DNA of 64,000 bases, from positions 1,922,001 through 1,986,000 of the forward strand of contig NZ_CP053844.1 in the NCBI RefSeq assembly GCF_013201685.1, given 5' to 3'. Source of the stretch: Campylobacter geochelonis. GTDB taxonomy: Bacteria; Campylobacterota; Campylobacteria; Campylobacterales; Campylobacteraceae. Below, piece after piece: positions 49,702 to 59,652 of the stretch; positions within the stretch are counted from its first letter, which is position 1, and each line of letters starts with the position of its first letter. The notes under the pieces were generated by a model. It was given only the letters and a program-made list of their open reading frames with translations. It did no database searches and was not told where the DNA came from. The translations under genes and the position numbers were made by a program.

Positions 49702-50618
49702 TATTTCTCCCTTATCTTAAATTCAACTCGTCTATTTTTTTGTTTATTTGCCTCGTTTGTGTTTGGCGCTATCTCTTTTGTATCGCCATATCCGATTGTA
49801 TCTATTCTAGCGCTATCTATGCCACTTTTTATAAGATACTCTTTAACGCTATTTGCTCTATCTAGGCTTAGCTTTTTATTAAATTCCGCATTTCCATCAC
49901 TGTCTGTGTGACCTTCGATTGTAAGGGATAGCTCTGGATTTTCTTTTAAAAGTGCAGCAATCGAATCAAGCAGCGAAGAAGAGTCTGCTTTTAGCGTTGC
50001 TTTGGCGGTTTGAAACTCTATAACCTTGCCATAAAGCAGCTCATAAATCTCTTTTTTTGCCACTTGTTGTGCGGTTGTAGCCTCTTTTATAGAGATGTTA
50101 TTTTGAAATTTAACCCCATTTTGGTTAAGAACGGAAGAAATTTCATCGATTGCCTTTTGGCTTAGCGCCTCGCCTTGTAGTAAAAACTCGCCATTTTCAT
50201 AGCTTAGTTTGCCATCTTCTATATTTGTTGCGAAGTAGTAGCTTAGGCTTTTTAGCACCTTTTGCCACTTTTTATCATCAGCTTCAATATCAAATTTAAC
50301 ACCATCTTTTTTAACCGGTGAGTAAAATTTACTCAAAGCCAAAATCGTTTCATCTAGGCTCTCTTCAGAGCTAAAAATTCCACTAACGACCATTTCTGAG
50401 CTATTTTTGCTAACAAAGTTGCTTGAGATAAAAGTGCGTTTTGGGCTGACTTTATTTATGGTGATGTTTTGTGTTTGGCTTTCTTGATTAAGCATTGTAT
50501 GAATTTTTGGTGCTTTGGTAAATATGCAAATAATTATCAAAAGCAACAACAAAATCGCCGTAAGCACAGCTAGAAAAATCACTCTTTTTCTATTTTCGTG
50601 CGAGTTGTTTGTATCCAT
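49701..50618 (-). CDS. OmpA-domain protein with N-terminal membrane anchor
   Basis: This 305-residue protein has one N-terminal membrane helix (VIFLAVLTAILLLLLIIICIF, residues ~13-33) and a BON-like repeat region (~60-190). The C-terminal OmpA peptidoglycan-binding domain reads LTIEGHTDSDGNAEFNKKLS, DRANSVKEYLIKSGI and ANKQKNRRVEFKIREK. It is not a beta-barrel; the layout resembles anchored peptidoglycan-binding proteins. It overlaps the downstream Cys/His-rich gene and lies after pepT. Confidence 0.85.
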   Translation of the reverse strand: MDTNNSHENRKRVIFLAVLTAILLLLLIIICIFTKAPKIHTMLNQESQTQNITINKVSPKRTFISSNFVSKNSSEMVVSGIFSSEESLDETILALSKFYSPVKKDGVKFDIEADDKKWQKVLKSLSYYFATNIEDGKLSYENGEFLLQGEALSQKAIDEISSVLNQNGVKFQNNISIKEATTAQQVAKKEIYELLYGKVIEFQTAKATLKADSSSLLDSIAALLKENPELSLTIEGHTDSDGNAEFNKKLSLDRANSVKEYLIKSGIDSARIDTIGYGDTKEIAPNTNEANKQKNRRVEFKIREK

Positions 50619-50639
50619 CTCTCCTCCTTTTTGGTTTTG

Positions 50640-51872
50640 CTATTTTAAAGCAGTTAATTTAACTATCTCTTTAACCACTTCGCTTGAAGCGCGAAGGGAT
50701 TTAACTGGCAAATACTCATATATCGAGTGGAAGTTGTGCGCTCCGGTAAAAAAGTTCGGGCAAGGCACGCCTTTTTGAGAAATTACTGCGCCATCGTATC
50801 CACCACGCATAGGTTTTATATCTGGTATTATACCTAAATTTGCAAAAGCTTTTTTTACTGTTTTAATAGCCGGTGCATTATCGTTGTTTAGGTAGTTATA
50901 GACATTTTTGTATCTATCATTTAACTTTATTGCTACTCGCCCATCTCCCCAAAGTTTAGCGCACACACCGGCTAAATCTTGCAAAAACTGCATTCTTTGC
51001 TCATATTTTTTCTCATCAAATTCTCTTACATCTAGCTTTAAAACAGTTTTTGCAGAGTTTCCAGCTAGCTCTTTAACCCAAAAATATCCCTCTTTGCCAT
51101 CTGTATACTCTGGAGCTTCGCCATTAGGAAGCATAGAGATAAATTTATGGGCTAGCAAAAGTGAGTTTACAAGCTTTCCTTTTGCGTTCATCGGATGGGC
51201 TGAAACGCCTTTAAATGTAACTGCTGCGTCTCCTGCGTTCCAGTTTTCATAGATTAGCTCGCCTATGCCACAACAGTCCAAGCAATACCCAAAATCAGCC
51301 CCAATCTCGCTTATATCAAGCGCTTTTGCACCAAGCAGACCTTGCTCTTCATCTGGCACAAAGCATACTACGACATCGCCGTGCTTGACATCTGGGTTTT
51401 GTGCGAAAAATTGCATAGCATTTATAATGCTAGCGATGGCTGCTTTATCATCAGCTCCAAGCAAACTCGTGCCATCAGTTGTGATAATCTCATCGCCGAT
51501 GTAGTTTTCAAGCTCGCTAAATTCGCTCTTTTTAAGATAAATTCCAAGCTCTTCGTTTAAGCAGATATCGCCACCTTCATACTTTATGATTTTAGCTTTT
51601 GTGTCGTTGCTTTGCTCCAAGCTTGTATCCATATGGGCGAAAAAGGCTACGGTTGGGACTTTATAGCTTAAATTTGATGGTAAAACTGCGGTTGTTATTG
51701 AGTTTTCTCGCCTTTTGACATCTTTTAGTCCAAGCGCTTTTAACTCGCTTTCAAGCAGCTTTGCAAGTTCCATTTCTGCTGGATTTGAGGGCATTATGCC
51801 GTTTGCGCCATTTGCTTTGTTTGTCGTGGTGTTGATTTTAGTGTAATTTATAAATCTCTCTACTATATCCAT
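50640..51872 (-). CDS. pepT: tripeptide aminopeptidase PepT (M20 family)
   Basis: This 410-residue metallopeptidase has the zinc-binding and catalytic residues of the M20B group: FFAHMDTSLEQS, SLLGADDKAAIAS, VPDEEQGLLGAKALD and GAHNFHSIYEYLPV (final His). It releases N-terminal residues from tripeptides. It has full family length, a single gene with no frameshifts, and an OmpA-domain gene 21 bases downstream. Confidence 0.93.
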   Translation of the reverse strand: MDIVERFINYTKINTTTNKANGANGIMPSNPAEMELAKLLESELKALGLKDVKRRENSITTAVLPSNLSYKVPTVAFFAHMDTSLEQSNDTKAKIIKYEGGDICLNEELGIYLKKSEFSELENYIGDEIITTDGTSLLGADDKAAIASIINAMQFFAQNPDVKHGDVVVCFVPDEEQGLLGAKALDISEIGADFGYCLDCCGIGELIYENWNAGDAAVTFKGVSAHPMNAKGKLVNSLLLAHKFISMLPNGEAPEYTDGKEGYFWVKELAGNSAKTVLKLDVREFDEKKYEQRMQFLQDLAGVCAKLWGDGRVAIKLNDRYKNVYNYLNNDNAPAIKTVKKAFANLGIIPDIKPMRGGYDGAVISQKGVPCPNFFTGAHNFHSIYEYLPVKSLRASSEVVKEIVKLTALK

Positions 51873-52194
51873 AATCTATCCTTATATATAAATTTATTTT
51901 TATGAGTTTTTAAAATGTAAGTTAAAAATTTGAGCGTTTTTAAGATATAATTTACGCATTTCATACCTGCTTTAAATTTAAAGTAAGAGTTAAATTTATT
52001 TAATTTAAACCTGTTTAAAATTATACTTCAAAAAGGTTTAATATCTTTATAAATTTAAAAACTAAAAAAGAGTTTTTTAAGTTTGTAGAATTTGGTTTAA
52101 GGGTTAAATTTATGTTTGGTAAAGAGTAAATTTGGGTAAAAATTAATATAAATTTTGGTTTAAATTTATAGTTAATTGCTTAAATTTAAACCAA
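51873..52194. other. intergenic, no gene seen
   Basis: AT-rich spacer between pepT and thiC, 320 bases, without features apart from the terminator at its right edge. Confidence 0.5.
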
Positions 52195-52226
52195 AAAGTG
52201 GTAAATCTAGGTTTAATCTACCACTT
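52195..52226 (-). terminator. intrinsic terminator after thiC
   Basis: On the minus strand AAGTGGTAGATT pairs with AGATTTACCACTT and is followed by TTTTT. It lies 12 bases after the thiC stop. Confidence 0.8.
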
Positions 52227-52237
52227 TATAGCGCAGT

Positions 52238-53590
52238 TTAATCCTCTTTTGGATACTCTTTGCACTCGTTTTTAGCTATCTCTCTACTTATCTTATAAGC
52301 GCAAAATTTTGGTCCACACATCGAGCAAAACTCAGCGTCTTTAAAGACATCTTGAGGCAAGCTCTCATCGTGATATTCGCGCGCTCTTTCCTCATCAAAA
52401 CTAAGCGCAAACTGCTCGTTCCAGTCGAAGTTATATCGTGCGTCACTCATCGCGTGGTCTTTTTCTATCGCGCCAACTCTTTTAAGTGCGACATCTGCTA
52501 TGTGAGCTGCGATTTTATGTGCGATAATGCCCTCTCTAACATCTTTTGCATTTGGTAAGCCAAGGTGTTCTTTTGGTGTGACATAGCAAAGCATACTCGC
52601 TCCACAATACGCCGCCATCGCCCCACCAATCGCACTTGTGATATGATCATATCCAGCGCCGATATCTGTAGGAAGCGGTCCAAGCACATAAAATGGCGCG
52701 TCATTGCAAAGCTCTTGCTCTAGCTTCATGTTATACTCAATCTCGTTAAATGGCACATGTCCAGGACCTTCTATCATCACTTGAACATTTTTTTCATACG
52801 CTTTTTTTGCCAACTCGCCAAGCACTTTTAGCTCGCTAGTTTGGGCTTTATCTGTTGCATCATATAAACAACCTGGACGCAAACTATCGCCTAAAGACAG
52901 CGCCACGTCGTATTTAGCGCAAATTTCAAGGATATCATCAAAGGCTGAATAAAATGGATTTTCTTTATGATAGTGCATCATCCAAGTTCCCATCAAACTA
53001 CCGCCTCTGCTTACTATGCCCATTTTTCGCTTAGCAACAAGCGGCATAAACTCTAGTTTAAATCCAGCGTGAATCGTAAAGTAACTAACGCCTTGAATGG
53101 CTTGTTTTTCAAGCACATCAAGCATAGTTTTTATATCTAAATTCTCGATTTCGCCAACATCATGTATGATTTGATACATCGGAACTGTTCCGATAGGAAC
53201 GCTAGAATGGGATATCAAAGTTCGCCTAATCGCGTCTAAATCCCCACCAGTGGATAAGTCCATAACCGTATCAGCGCCGTATTTTATAGAAATTTCAAGC
53301 TTTTCTAGCTCCTCTTCTACACTACTTGAAATACTTGAAGAGCCGATATTTGCGTTAATCTTGCACTTTGAAGCGCGACCGATTGCCATGGGAACTAGGT
53401 TTGTGTGATTTATGTTTGCAGGGATAATAAGCCTTGCTTTTGCTATCTCGCTTCTTACAAATTCAGGCTCTAGGCGCTCGATTTTAGCCACATATTCCAT
53501 TTCGGGCGTGATAATACCAGCTTTTGCGTAGTAAAGCTGAGTGGGAGTTTTATCAGTTTTTCTGTTTTCGCACCAAATTTTTCTCATCAA
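52238..53590 (-). CDS. thiC: phosphomethylpyrimidine synthase ThiC
   Basis: This 450-residue radical-SAM enzyme makes the thiamine pyrimidine from aminoimidazole ribotide. Motifs: [55 protein letters not shown], and the C-terminal cluster CSMCGPKFC (CX2CX4C). It is the shorter bacterial form without the long N-terminal extension of E. coli. No TPP riboswitch (CTGAGA core) was found in the ~500-base upstream region. Confidence 0.95.
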   Translation of the reverse strand: MMRKIWCENRKTDKTPTQLYYAKAGIITPEMEYVAKIERLEPEFVRSEIAKARLIIPANINHTNLVPMAIGRASKCKINANIGSSSISSSVEEELEKLEISIKYGADTVMDLSTGGDLDAIRRTLISHSSVPIGTVPMYQIIHDVGEIENLDIKTMLDVLEKQAIQGVSYFTIHAGFKLEFMPLVAKRKMGIVSRGGSLMGTWMMHYHKENPFYSAFDDILEICAKYDVALSLGDSLRPGCLYDATDKAQTSELKVLGELAKKAYEKNVQVMIEGPGHVPFNEIEYNMKLEQELCNDAPFYVLGPLPTDIGAGYDHITSAIGGAMAAYCGASMLCYVTPKEHLGLPNAKDVREGIIAHKIAAHIADVALKRVGAIEKDHAMSDARYNFDWNEQFALSFDEERAREYHDESLPQDVFKDAEFCSMCGPKFCAYKISREIAKNECKEYPKED

Positions 53591-54010
53591 AGTCCTTTTA
53601 CAAAAAATTGGGTAAATATAGCATTATTTCTTATAAACAAACCTTTATAAATTTTATAAGGTGATAAATTTAGTAGATTTTTATCTTATAAATTTATCGC
53701 TGGTTTTATAACGCATATAGATAAAGAAAAGTTTTTTGGTGTAAATTTCAAATTTTATAGAGAAAATAGTGCAAAAAGTCTTAAATTTAAGCTATACAGT
53801 TATGATTATTTACGCTTATTTTAAAGATTTAAATTTTAGTATAAAATCTTCTAGTATGAATTTTGGTGCGAATTTATCTTAAATTTAAAAGTAGTTTTTA
53901 ATACTGTTTTGTAGTTTGTGTAGTTTATTTAAATAATTTCTATTTTGCATATTAAATTTAAGGCTAAATTTATTTAAGTTAATAAATTTGCTTACGGATT
54001 TGACAGAGTA
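53591..54010. other. intergenic, no gene or riboswitch seen
   Basis: AT-rich spacer upstream of thiC. There is no TPP riboswitch core, no tRNA and no open frame. Confidence 0.5.
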
Positions 54011-54041
54011 AAAGTGGTAAATTTATCTTATTTACCACTTT
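54011..54041 (-). terminator. intrinsic terminator after carboxyspermidine synthase
   Basis: AAAGTGGTAAAT pairs with ATTTACCACTTT around a seven-base loop. It lies about 70 bases past the stop of the synthase gene. Confidence 0.7.
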
Positions 54042-54113
54042 AAAGCACCTAAATTTACTTAACTAGTGCGAACTAAGAATCTAGCCTTTTAAATTTAGCT
54101 AAATTTAAAGAAT

Positions 54114-55340
54114 TTAAACCTCATACCTTTGTCCTGGTTTCATCTCTATTATCTCCCACGGAAGCCCTTGTTTGTTTAGCTCATCCATAAATGGCTTAGC
54201 ATCAAACTGCTCCATGTTAAACACGCCTTTACCACTCCAAATGCCCTTTGCAACCATCATCGAACCTATCATCGCAGGAACGCCAGTTGTGTAGCTAACC
54301 GCTTGTGCGCCAGTCTCTGCAAAGCACGCTTCATGGTCGCAAACGTTGTATATATAAACTTGACGCTCAAGCCCATCTTTTAGCCCACGAATCACGCAAC
54401 CGATGTTGGTTTTGCCCTTTGTTCTTGGTCCAAGAGAAGCTGGATCTGGAAGAAGTGTTTTAAGAAACTGAATCGGCACGATTTTTACACCATTATGCTC
54501 AACTTCATCGATGCGTAGCATTCCTACGTTTTCAAGGCATTTCATATGCGTTAAATAGCTTTGTCCAAAGGTCATAAAAAAGCGAATTCTCTTAAGCCCT
54601 TTGATGTTTTTAACTAAGCTCTCAAGCTCCTCGTGATACAAAAGATAGCTATCTTTTACGCCAACGCGCGGATAATCCCACTTAAACATTATCTGCATAG
54701 GCTCAGTTTCTATCCACTCGCCAACGCCTTTATCGTTTTTTTGCCAGTATCTGCCTTTTGCGCTAACTTCTCGTAAATTTATCTCTGGGTTAAAATTTGT
54801 TGCAAAGGCGTATCCGTGGTCGCCTGCGTTACAATCAAGTATATCGATCTCATGTATCTCATCAAAAAGATTTTGTTGTGCGTAGGCGCAAAAGACATTT
54901 GTAACGCCTGGATCAAAGCCGCTTCCAAGAAGTGCCATCGTGTTTGCGTTTTTAAACTCGCCATCTTTTGCCCACTGAAGTTTATACTCAAATTTCGCCG
55001 TATCTGGATGCTCGTAGTTTGCGGTGTCGATGTAGGGAATTCCAGCTTTTACGCACGCATCCATAAGTGTTAAGTCTTGATAAGGAAGCGCTACATTTAA
55101 AAGCAAATCAGCTTTTGTTTTTTTGATAAGTTCTACAACCGCGTCTGTATCATCAGCGTCGATTTTAGCGGTAGAAATCTCTACGCCAAGGCGCTCTTTG
55201 ATAAATTTAGCTATTGCATCGCACTTACTTTTGGTGCGACTTGCTAGGGTTATGTTTGTAAAAACTTCGCTGTTCATAGCGCATTTTACGGTAGCTACTT
55301 GACTAACGCCACCAGCTCCGATGATTAAGATATTTGCCAT
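54114..55340 (-). CDS. carboxynorspermidine/carboxyspermidine synthase
   Basis: This 408-residue saccharopine dehydrogenase-family enzyme starts with the NADP-binding MANILIIGAGGVSQVATVKC and contains YIDTANYEHPDTAKFEY, LLGSGFDPGVTNVFCAYAQ, GLPWEIIEMKPGQRYEV. It condenses aspartate semialdehyde with a diamine; the product is decarboxylated by NspC (39470-40606). Together they replace the SAM-dependent spermidine route. It has its own terminator and stands alone. Confidence 0.92.
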   Translation of the reverse strand: MANILIIGAGGVSQVATVKCAMNSEVFTNITLASRTKSKCDAIAKFIKERLGVEISTAKIDADDTDAVVELIKKTKADLLLNVALPYQDLTLMDACVKAGIPYIDTANYEHPDTAKFEYKLQWAKDGEFKNANTMALLGSGFDPGVTNVFCAYAQQNLFDEIHEIDILDCNAGDHGYAFATNFNPEINLREVSAKGRYWQKNDKGVGEWIETEPMQIMFKWDYPRVGVKDSYLLYHEELESLVKNIKGLKRIRFFMTFGQSYLTHMKCLENVGMLRIDEVEHNGVKIVPIQFLKTLLPDPASLGPRTKGKTNIGCVIRGLKDGLERQVYIYNVCDHEACFAETGAQAVSYTTGVPAMIGSMMVAKGIWSGKGVFNMEQFDAKPFMDELNKQGLPWEIIEMKPGQRYEV

Positions 55341-55715
55341 TTGATATCCTTGTGATTAAATTTATGTATTTTAGCAAAAAATGGATAAAAGTTGAGAGTC
55401 TTACAAGAGGGATATAAATTTTTTAAATGATTTTATCAAAAAATTTCTTTAAGTTTTAAGTTAGCGCTCGGTGTTTAAAATACAAAAAAAGATGAGTTTT
55501 AAAAGCTAAATTTAGACTAAGCTTTATGGAAAATGGGCATTCTAAGAATTACGCTTAATATAAATTTAAGCTTTTATAGCTAAATTTAACTTCTGCTTTT
55601 GGCTTTAAAATTTTATTTTTTATATTAAATCGAAGAAATTTTACGAAAAACAAGTTTAAATTTACCTATTATTTGCTAAATTTAGATTTTAAAAATATCT
55701 ATGACAAGGAAGAAT
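55341..55715. other. intergenic, no gene seen
   Basis: AT-rich spacer between divergently oriented genes. No clear repeat or hairpin apart from AT runs. Confidence 0.5.
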
Positions 55716-57002
55716 ATGGTTGAAACATCTATAATGGAGTTTAAATTCGCTTTTTTTACTATGCTAAAAAACCTAAATGACGGCAGCGTGGTTATCACGC
55801 TTGATTTTTACGCTACGCTTTTGTGTATTTGTATCGTTTTGTTAATCGGAACAGTTATCACAAACAAGTCCAAATTTTTATATAAATACGATATCCCAGT
55901 GCCTGTAACTGGCGGTTTGATTGCTGCGATACTGTTTTTTGTGCTTGATGTCACTTTTGGTGTGAGATTTGCTTTTGAAAGTAGTATAAAAGATCCGTTT
56001 ATGCTTATGTTTTTTACATCAGTTGGGCTTGGCGCAGACTTTGCAAGCTTGAAAAAGGGCGGTAGACTTCTTGTGCTTTTTGGCATTGCGGTTTGCTGTT
56101 TTTTATTCGTCCAAAACTTCATCGGCGTAGCTGTCATGAGCGTAATGGGAGAAAATCCACTTTTAGGCTTATTAGCAGGTTCGATTACGCTAAGTGGCGG
56201 GCATGGAACGGGCGCTGCTTGGAGCGATGTGTTTATGCAACCTCCATATAACTTTATGGCGGCAAAAGAGATAGCTATGGCGAGTGCGACTTATGGACTA
56301 ATCGCAGGCGGTCTTCTTGGAGGGCCTGTAGCACAACATCTAATAAGAAAATTTAGTCTAAAACCAACCGAGAAAAACTATGAAGGAACGGTTAGCGATG
56401 AGGTCTTTTCAGAGCCTGGCAAACAGCGCCTAATCACATCAGAATCTTTCGTAAAAAGCCTTGGGTTGTTTGCTTTTGCGATGTTTATAGGCACAACTAT
56501 AAGCTATATGACAAAGGGCACGGCGATTACGCTGCCGACTTTTGTTTGGTGTTTGTTCTCTGGAATTATTATAAGAAATTTATTTTCATACTTAAATATC
56601 CATCAAATTTTTGATAGAGAAGTTGGAGTTATAGGAAATGTGAGCTTGTCGCTTTTCTTGGCAATGGCGATAATGACTCTAAATTTAGTCGAACTTACAA
56701 AACTAGCAGTTCCTTTGACTGTGCTTTTGGCTATCCAAACGGTTGCGATTATTCTTTATGTAAGATATGTTACATTTAAAATCTGCGGAAGTGACTATAA
56801 TGCTGCTTGTATGGTGGCTGGACACTGTGGTTTTGGTATGGGCGCTACACCAACTGCGATAGCAAACCTACAAGCTGTAACAAACCACTTTGGACCTTCT
56901 AGAATCTCATTTATCATAGTGCCTGTTATGGGCGGATTTTTCGTAGATATCGCAAATGCTTTGGTTTTAAAACTGTTTTTGTTTTTACCTATGTTTGGGT
57001 AA
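55716..57002 (+). CDS. gltS: sodium/glutamate symporter GltS
   Basis: Start 55716 (ATGGTTGAAACATC) is chosen because AAGGAAG lies seven bases upstream; an ATG at 55701 has no such site. The 428-residue protein has about ten membrane helices and the two re-entrant loop motifs of the family, LSGGHGTGAAWS and VAGHCGFGMGATPTAIANL. It takes up glutamate with sodium. The gene stands alone. Confidence 0.92.
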   Translation: MVETSIMEFKFAFFTMLKNLNDGSVVITLDFYATLLCICIVLLIGTVITNKSKFLYKYDIPVPVTGGLIAAILFFVLDVTFGVRFAFESSIKDPFMLMFFTSVGLGADFASLKKGGRLLVLFGIAVCCFLFVQNFIGVAVMSVMGENPLLGLLAGSITLSGGHGTGAAWSDVFMQPPYNFMAAKEIAMASATYGLIAGGLLGGPVAQHLIRKFSLKPTEKNYEGTVSDEVFSEPGKQRLITSESFVKSLGLFAFAMFIGTTISYMTKGTAITLPTFVWCLFSGIIIRNLFSYLNIHQIFDREVGVIGNVSLSLFLAMAIMTLNLVELTKLAVPLTVLLAIQTVAIILYVRYVTFKICGSDYNAACMVAGHCGFGMGATPTAIANLQAVTNHFGPSRISFIIVPVMGGFFVDIANALVLKLFLFLPMFG

Positions 57003-57730
57003 GCTTTTTAAAAAATCTAGGCTTTTTATCATGCTCAATGCATGGTAGAAAGTCTATGTTTGAGCAAATTTATACAGCCGCTACGCTTTGGCGGTTTCTA
57101 AATTTAGACAATTTGTTTGATTTTACTAAAATATTTTTTAATATTAAAATGTAAAATTTCTTCTATAAATAACAAAAGCGCCTTGTGTTTTGCTAAAATG
57201 CTTCCAAGCTTAAAAAACTAAAATCATATGATAAATTTATCCGTGCGCTAAGGTTTGTTTTAATAAATTTGTTTAGTTTATGGTATTTGGCAAATTTCTA
57301 TCTTGGTAATTTTACAAATTTATTAAACATTATGCTTAAGATTTTACTAAATTTAGATAGCTTGATAGTTGTTGTGATAATCTTGATAATAATGTTTTTA
57401 TATTTTAAGTTATAATTTCTTTTAAATTTATATAGTATAATTAAGTTAAATTGTATTACAATTAAAAATATGCAATGGTGTATTAACTGTTTTTATGCGA
57501 AATAATTCAGTTTTTAAAATAATTGTTATTTTTAATTGATATATAAAACATATAAATTTAAGCAAAGGCGCTATTTGCCAATTGTTCTTTAATATTTCAA
57601 ACATACAAAATAAAAACCCTGTCGTAAAATCTAGATATAAATATATTGCTAGTGCAATTACACAAAAATTAAAGTGATTATCAATAGTTTTAAAAATAGA
57701 TAAATTTTAATACACAAACAAGGAGGATAT
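57003..57730. other. intergenic before the CRISPR operon
   Basis: No gene. An array-like hunt for repeats of 25-40 bases with spacers gave none here. AAATTT cores near 57265-57350 resemble the degenerate intergenic repeats elsewhere but are irregular. The Cas10 ribosome binding site AGGAGG is at its end. Confidence 0.55.
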
Positions 57731-59122
57731 ATGAAACAATACCTTTATGGAGCAAGTATAGGTGGAATTCAGAAGTATATTTTTAAGACAAATGATTTGC
57801 GTTCGATTGTGGGCGCTAGCGAATTGGTAAAAAGTATAAATGAAGAGATTAAATTAGAAGAAAAAAATATCATAATAAATGCAGCTGGAAATATTAGATT
57901 AGTTTTTGATGAAAATAAACTTGATGAGCTCAAAAATTTAGTCTTAACTTTTCCAAAAAGAATTATGCAAAAGAGATTTGGCATACACATTTTTCAAGCA
58001 ATCATAGAATTTGATGATAAAATTAATTTTATGAGTGCTCTTCAAGAGCTTGAAAAAGCTCTAGCTATTCAGCAAAACAAGCATCAAATTCCGCTTGATT
58101 TGACACCATTTTTTGTAAAAATAGAACCAAAAAGCGGTCGTGGAATGGTTATAAAAGATAGCAAGATTGTTGAAAATCATGATAAAGCAACATTGCAAAA
58201 ATTAGAAAAATATAAAGAAATATATCAAGAGAAAAACTTGGAAATCCCTAAAAATGGTAAAAAGAAAACTGCTATCATACACGCAGATGGCAACTCTATC
58301 GGCACAAGAATAGGCTCAAAAATAAAAAGCCCAGAAGAATATAAAAAATTCTCTCAAAATCTTGAAAAGGCAACGAAAGAAGCTTTTAAATCAGCCAATA
58401 AAAGCACTTATAGTATTAGAGAAATTATACTTGGCGGTGATGATATGAGTATAATCTGCGATGCGAATATAGCTTTGGAATTTACAAGAGACTTTATTGT
58501 TGCTTTTGAAAAAAATACAAAAAAGTATTTAGAAGAAGATATAACAATGTGCGCTGGCATAGCCTTTTGCAACCATAAATTTCCATTTCACTACGCTATA
58601 AATTTAGCAGAGCAGCTTTGTAGCTTTGCAAAGAAAAACAGCAAAGCTATAGATAAAAAATCCCCTCCTTCAAGCCTGATGTTTTATAATACTCAAAACT
58701 CTAGTTTTGATGATTATGAGTTACAAACTATACCACAAGAGCTGTGCTTACAGAATAATGAAGAGGAAATCTTTTTAAATTTTGGTCCATATTTTTTAAC
58801 AAAACAAGATGAATTTAGCACTATTGATGATTTTTTGGAAGTAGCCAAGATGTTAAAAACCGATGCCTCTCCACGTACAAGGCTTAGAGATTATCTTACT
58901 ATTTTAGGTCAAAACTCATACGAGGCCAAAGAGCAATTAAGTAGAATAAAACAAATTTTGCAACTAAAAAATAAATTTGATATCGACGAATTTGAAAAAA
59001 GGCTTAAAAATCTAAATGCTAAATTAGAGTTTGAAGCACCATTTCTTATGCGAAATAACGCTAAATTTACACCCTTTCACGAATTGATTTCATATATTTC
59101 TGTTATAGATGAGGAGAGATGA
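57731..59122 (+). CDS. cas10: Cas10 of type III-D-like CRISPR system (no HD domain)
   Basis: This 463-residue protein is the signature subunit of a type III complex. It opens with YLYGASIGGIQKYIF and RSIVGASELVKSI, the typical first-palm start of short Cas10s. It then has an intact cyclase palm with ADGNSIG (D186) and GGDD at 235-238 in REIILGGDDMSIICDA. GGDD makes cyclic oligoadenylate from ATP when target RNA is bound. There is no N-terminal HD nuclease domain and no Cys zinc cluster, so DNase activity is unlikely. Length is about half that of Csm1/Cmr2. Residues ~350-460 form the helical D4-like end. It starts after AGGAGG, and the next gene overlaps by four bases. Confidence 0.9.
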   Translation: MKQYLYGASIGGIQKYIFKTNDLRSIVGASELVKSINEEIKLEEKNIIINAAGNIRLVFDENKLDELKNLVLTFPKRIMQKRFGIHIFQAIIEFDDKINFMSALQELEKALAIQQNKHQIPLDLTPFFVKIEPKSGRGMVIKDSKIVENHDKATLQKLEKYKEIYQEKNLEIPKNGKKKTAIIHADGNSIGTRIGSKIKSPEEYKKFSQNLEKATKEAFKSANKSTYSIREIILGGDDMSIICDANIALEFTRDFIVAFEKNTKKYLEEDITMCAGIAFCNHKFPFHYAINLAEQLCSFAKKNSKAIDKKSPPSSLMFYNTQNSSFDDYELQTIPQELCLQNNEEEIFLNFGPYFLTKQDEFSTIDDFLEVAKMLKTDASPRTRLRDYLTILGQNSYEAKEQLSRIKQILQLKNKFDIDEFEKRLKNLNAKLEFEAPFLMRNNAKFTPFHELISYISVIDEER

Positions 59123-59652
59123 TGGCAACTTTAAAATACAGAGTGACTTTTTTTGATTTTTGGCATTTAAATAGCGGAGTTGGCTCTGGAGCTCTATTTG
59201 ACAACACAGTAGTAAAAGATCAAGAGCTACCATATCTGCCAGGCAAAACAATCAAAGGATTGCTTAGAGAAATTTGCACTTTATTAGACAAAGAAAAATC
59301 AAAACATATATTTGGAGAAAAAGACAACACTCAAGCTAAATCATACTTTTCAAACGCTACTTTAAAACCGGAACAAATCAAATACCTAAAAGCAAATCCT
59401 AGTCTTATAAAATACCTTTTTTCTCATATTACTCAAACAAGGATAGATGAGAAAGGAGTAGCTGTAGATAATAGTCTTCGAACAACTGAAGTAGTTATCC
59501 CACTCGAACTTTTCGGAGAGATAAAGTGTGATAGCAATGATACAGAACTCATCACAAAAGGACTTAAATCTATAAAGCAAATAGGACTTAATAGAAATAG
59601 AGGACTTGGCAGATGCCAAATAGAAATTGTAAAGGATGAAAATGACAACTAA
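59119..59652 (+). CDS. single-domain Cas7 (Csm3-like RAMP)
   Basis: This 177-residue RAMP starts FFDFWHLNSGVGSGALFDN, then KDQELPYLPGKTIKGLLREI, the Csm3 pattern of thumb-loop acidic residue (D28 in LFDN) followed by PY.PG..IKG. The C-terminal glycine loop is IGLNRNRGLGRC, typical of Cas7/Csm3. The acidic residue would cut target RNA at 6-base steps. It overlaps cas10 by four bases and the next gene by 11. In III-D variants with fused subunits this Cas7 is joined to Cas5; here it is separate. Confidence 0.85.
   Translation: MMATLKYRVTFFDFWHLNSGVGSGALFDNTVVKDQELPYLPGKTIKGLLREICTLLDKEKSKHIFGEKDNTQAKSYFSNATLKPEQIKYLKANPSLIKYLFSHITQTRIDEKGVAVDNSLRTTEVVIPLELFGEIKCDSNDTELITKGLKSIKQIGLNRNRGLGRCQIEIVKDENDN

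Noticed and set aside
53591-54110. TPP riboswitch upstream of thiC
   Set aside because: The CTGAGA core and paired elements could not be found on the minus strand.
57003-57730. CRISPR array or leader upstream of cas10
   Set aside because: No repeats of suitable length were found; an array, if any, lies outside the window.
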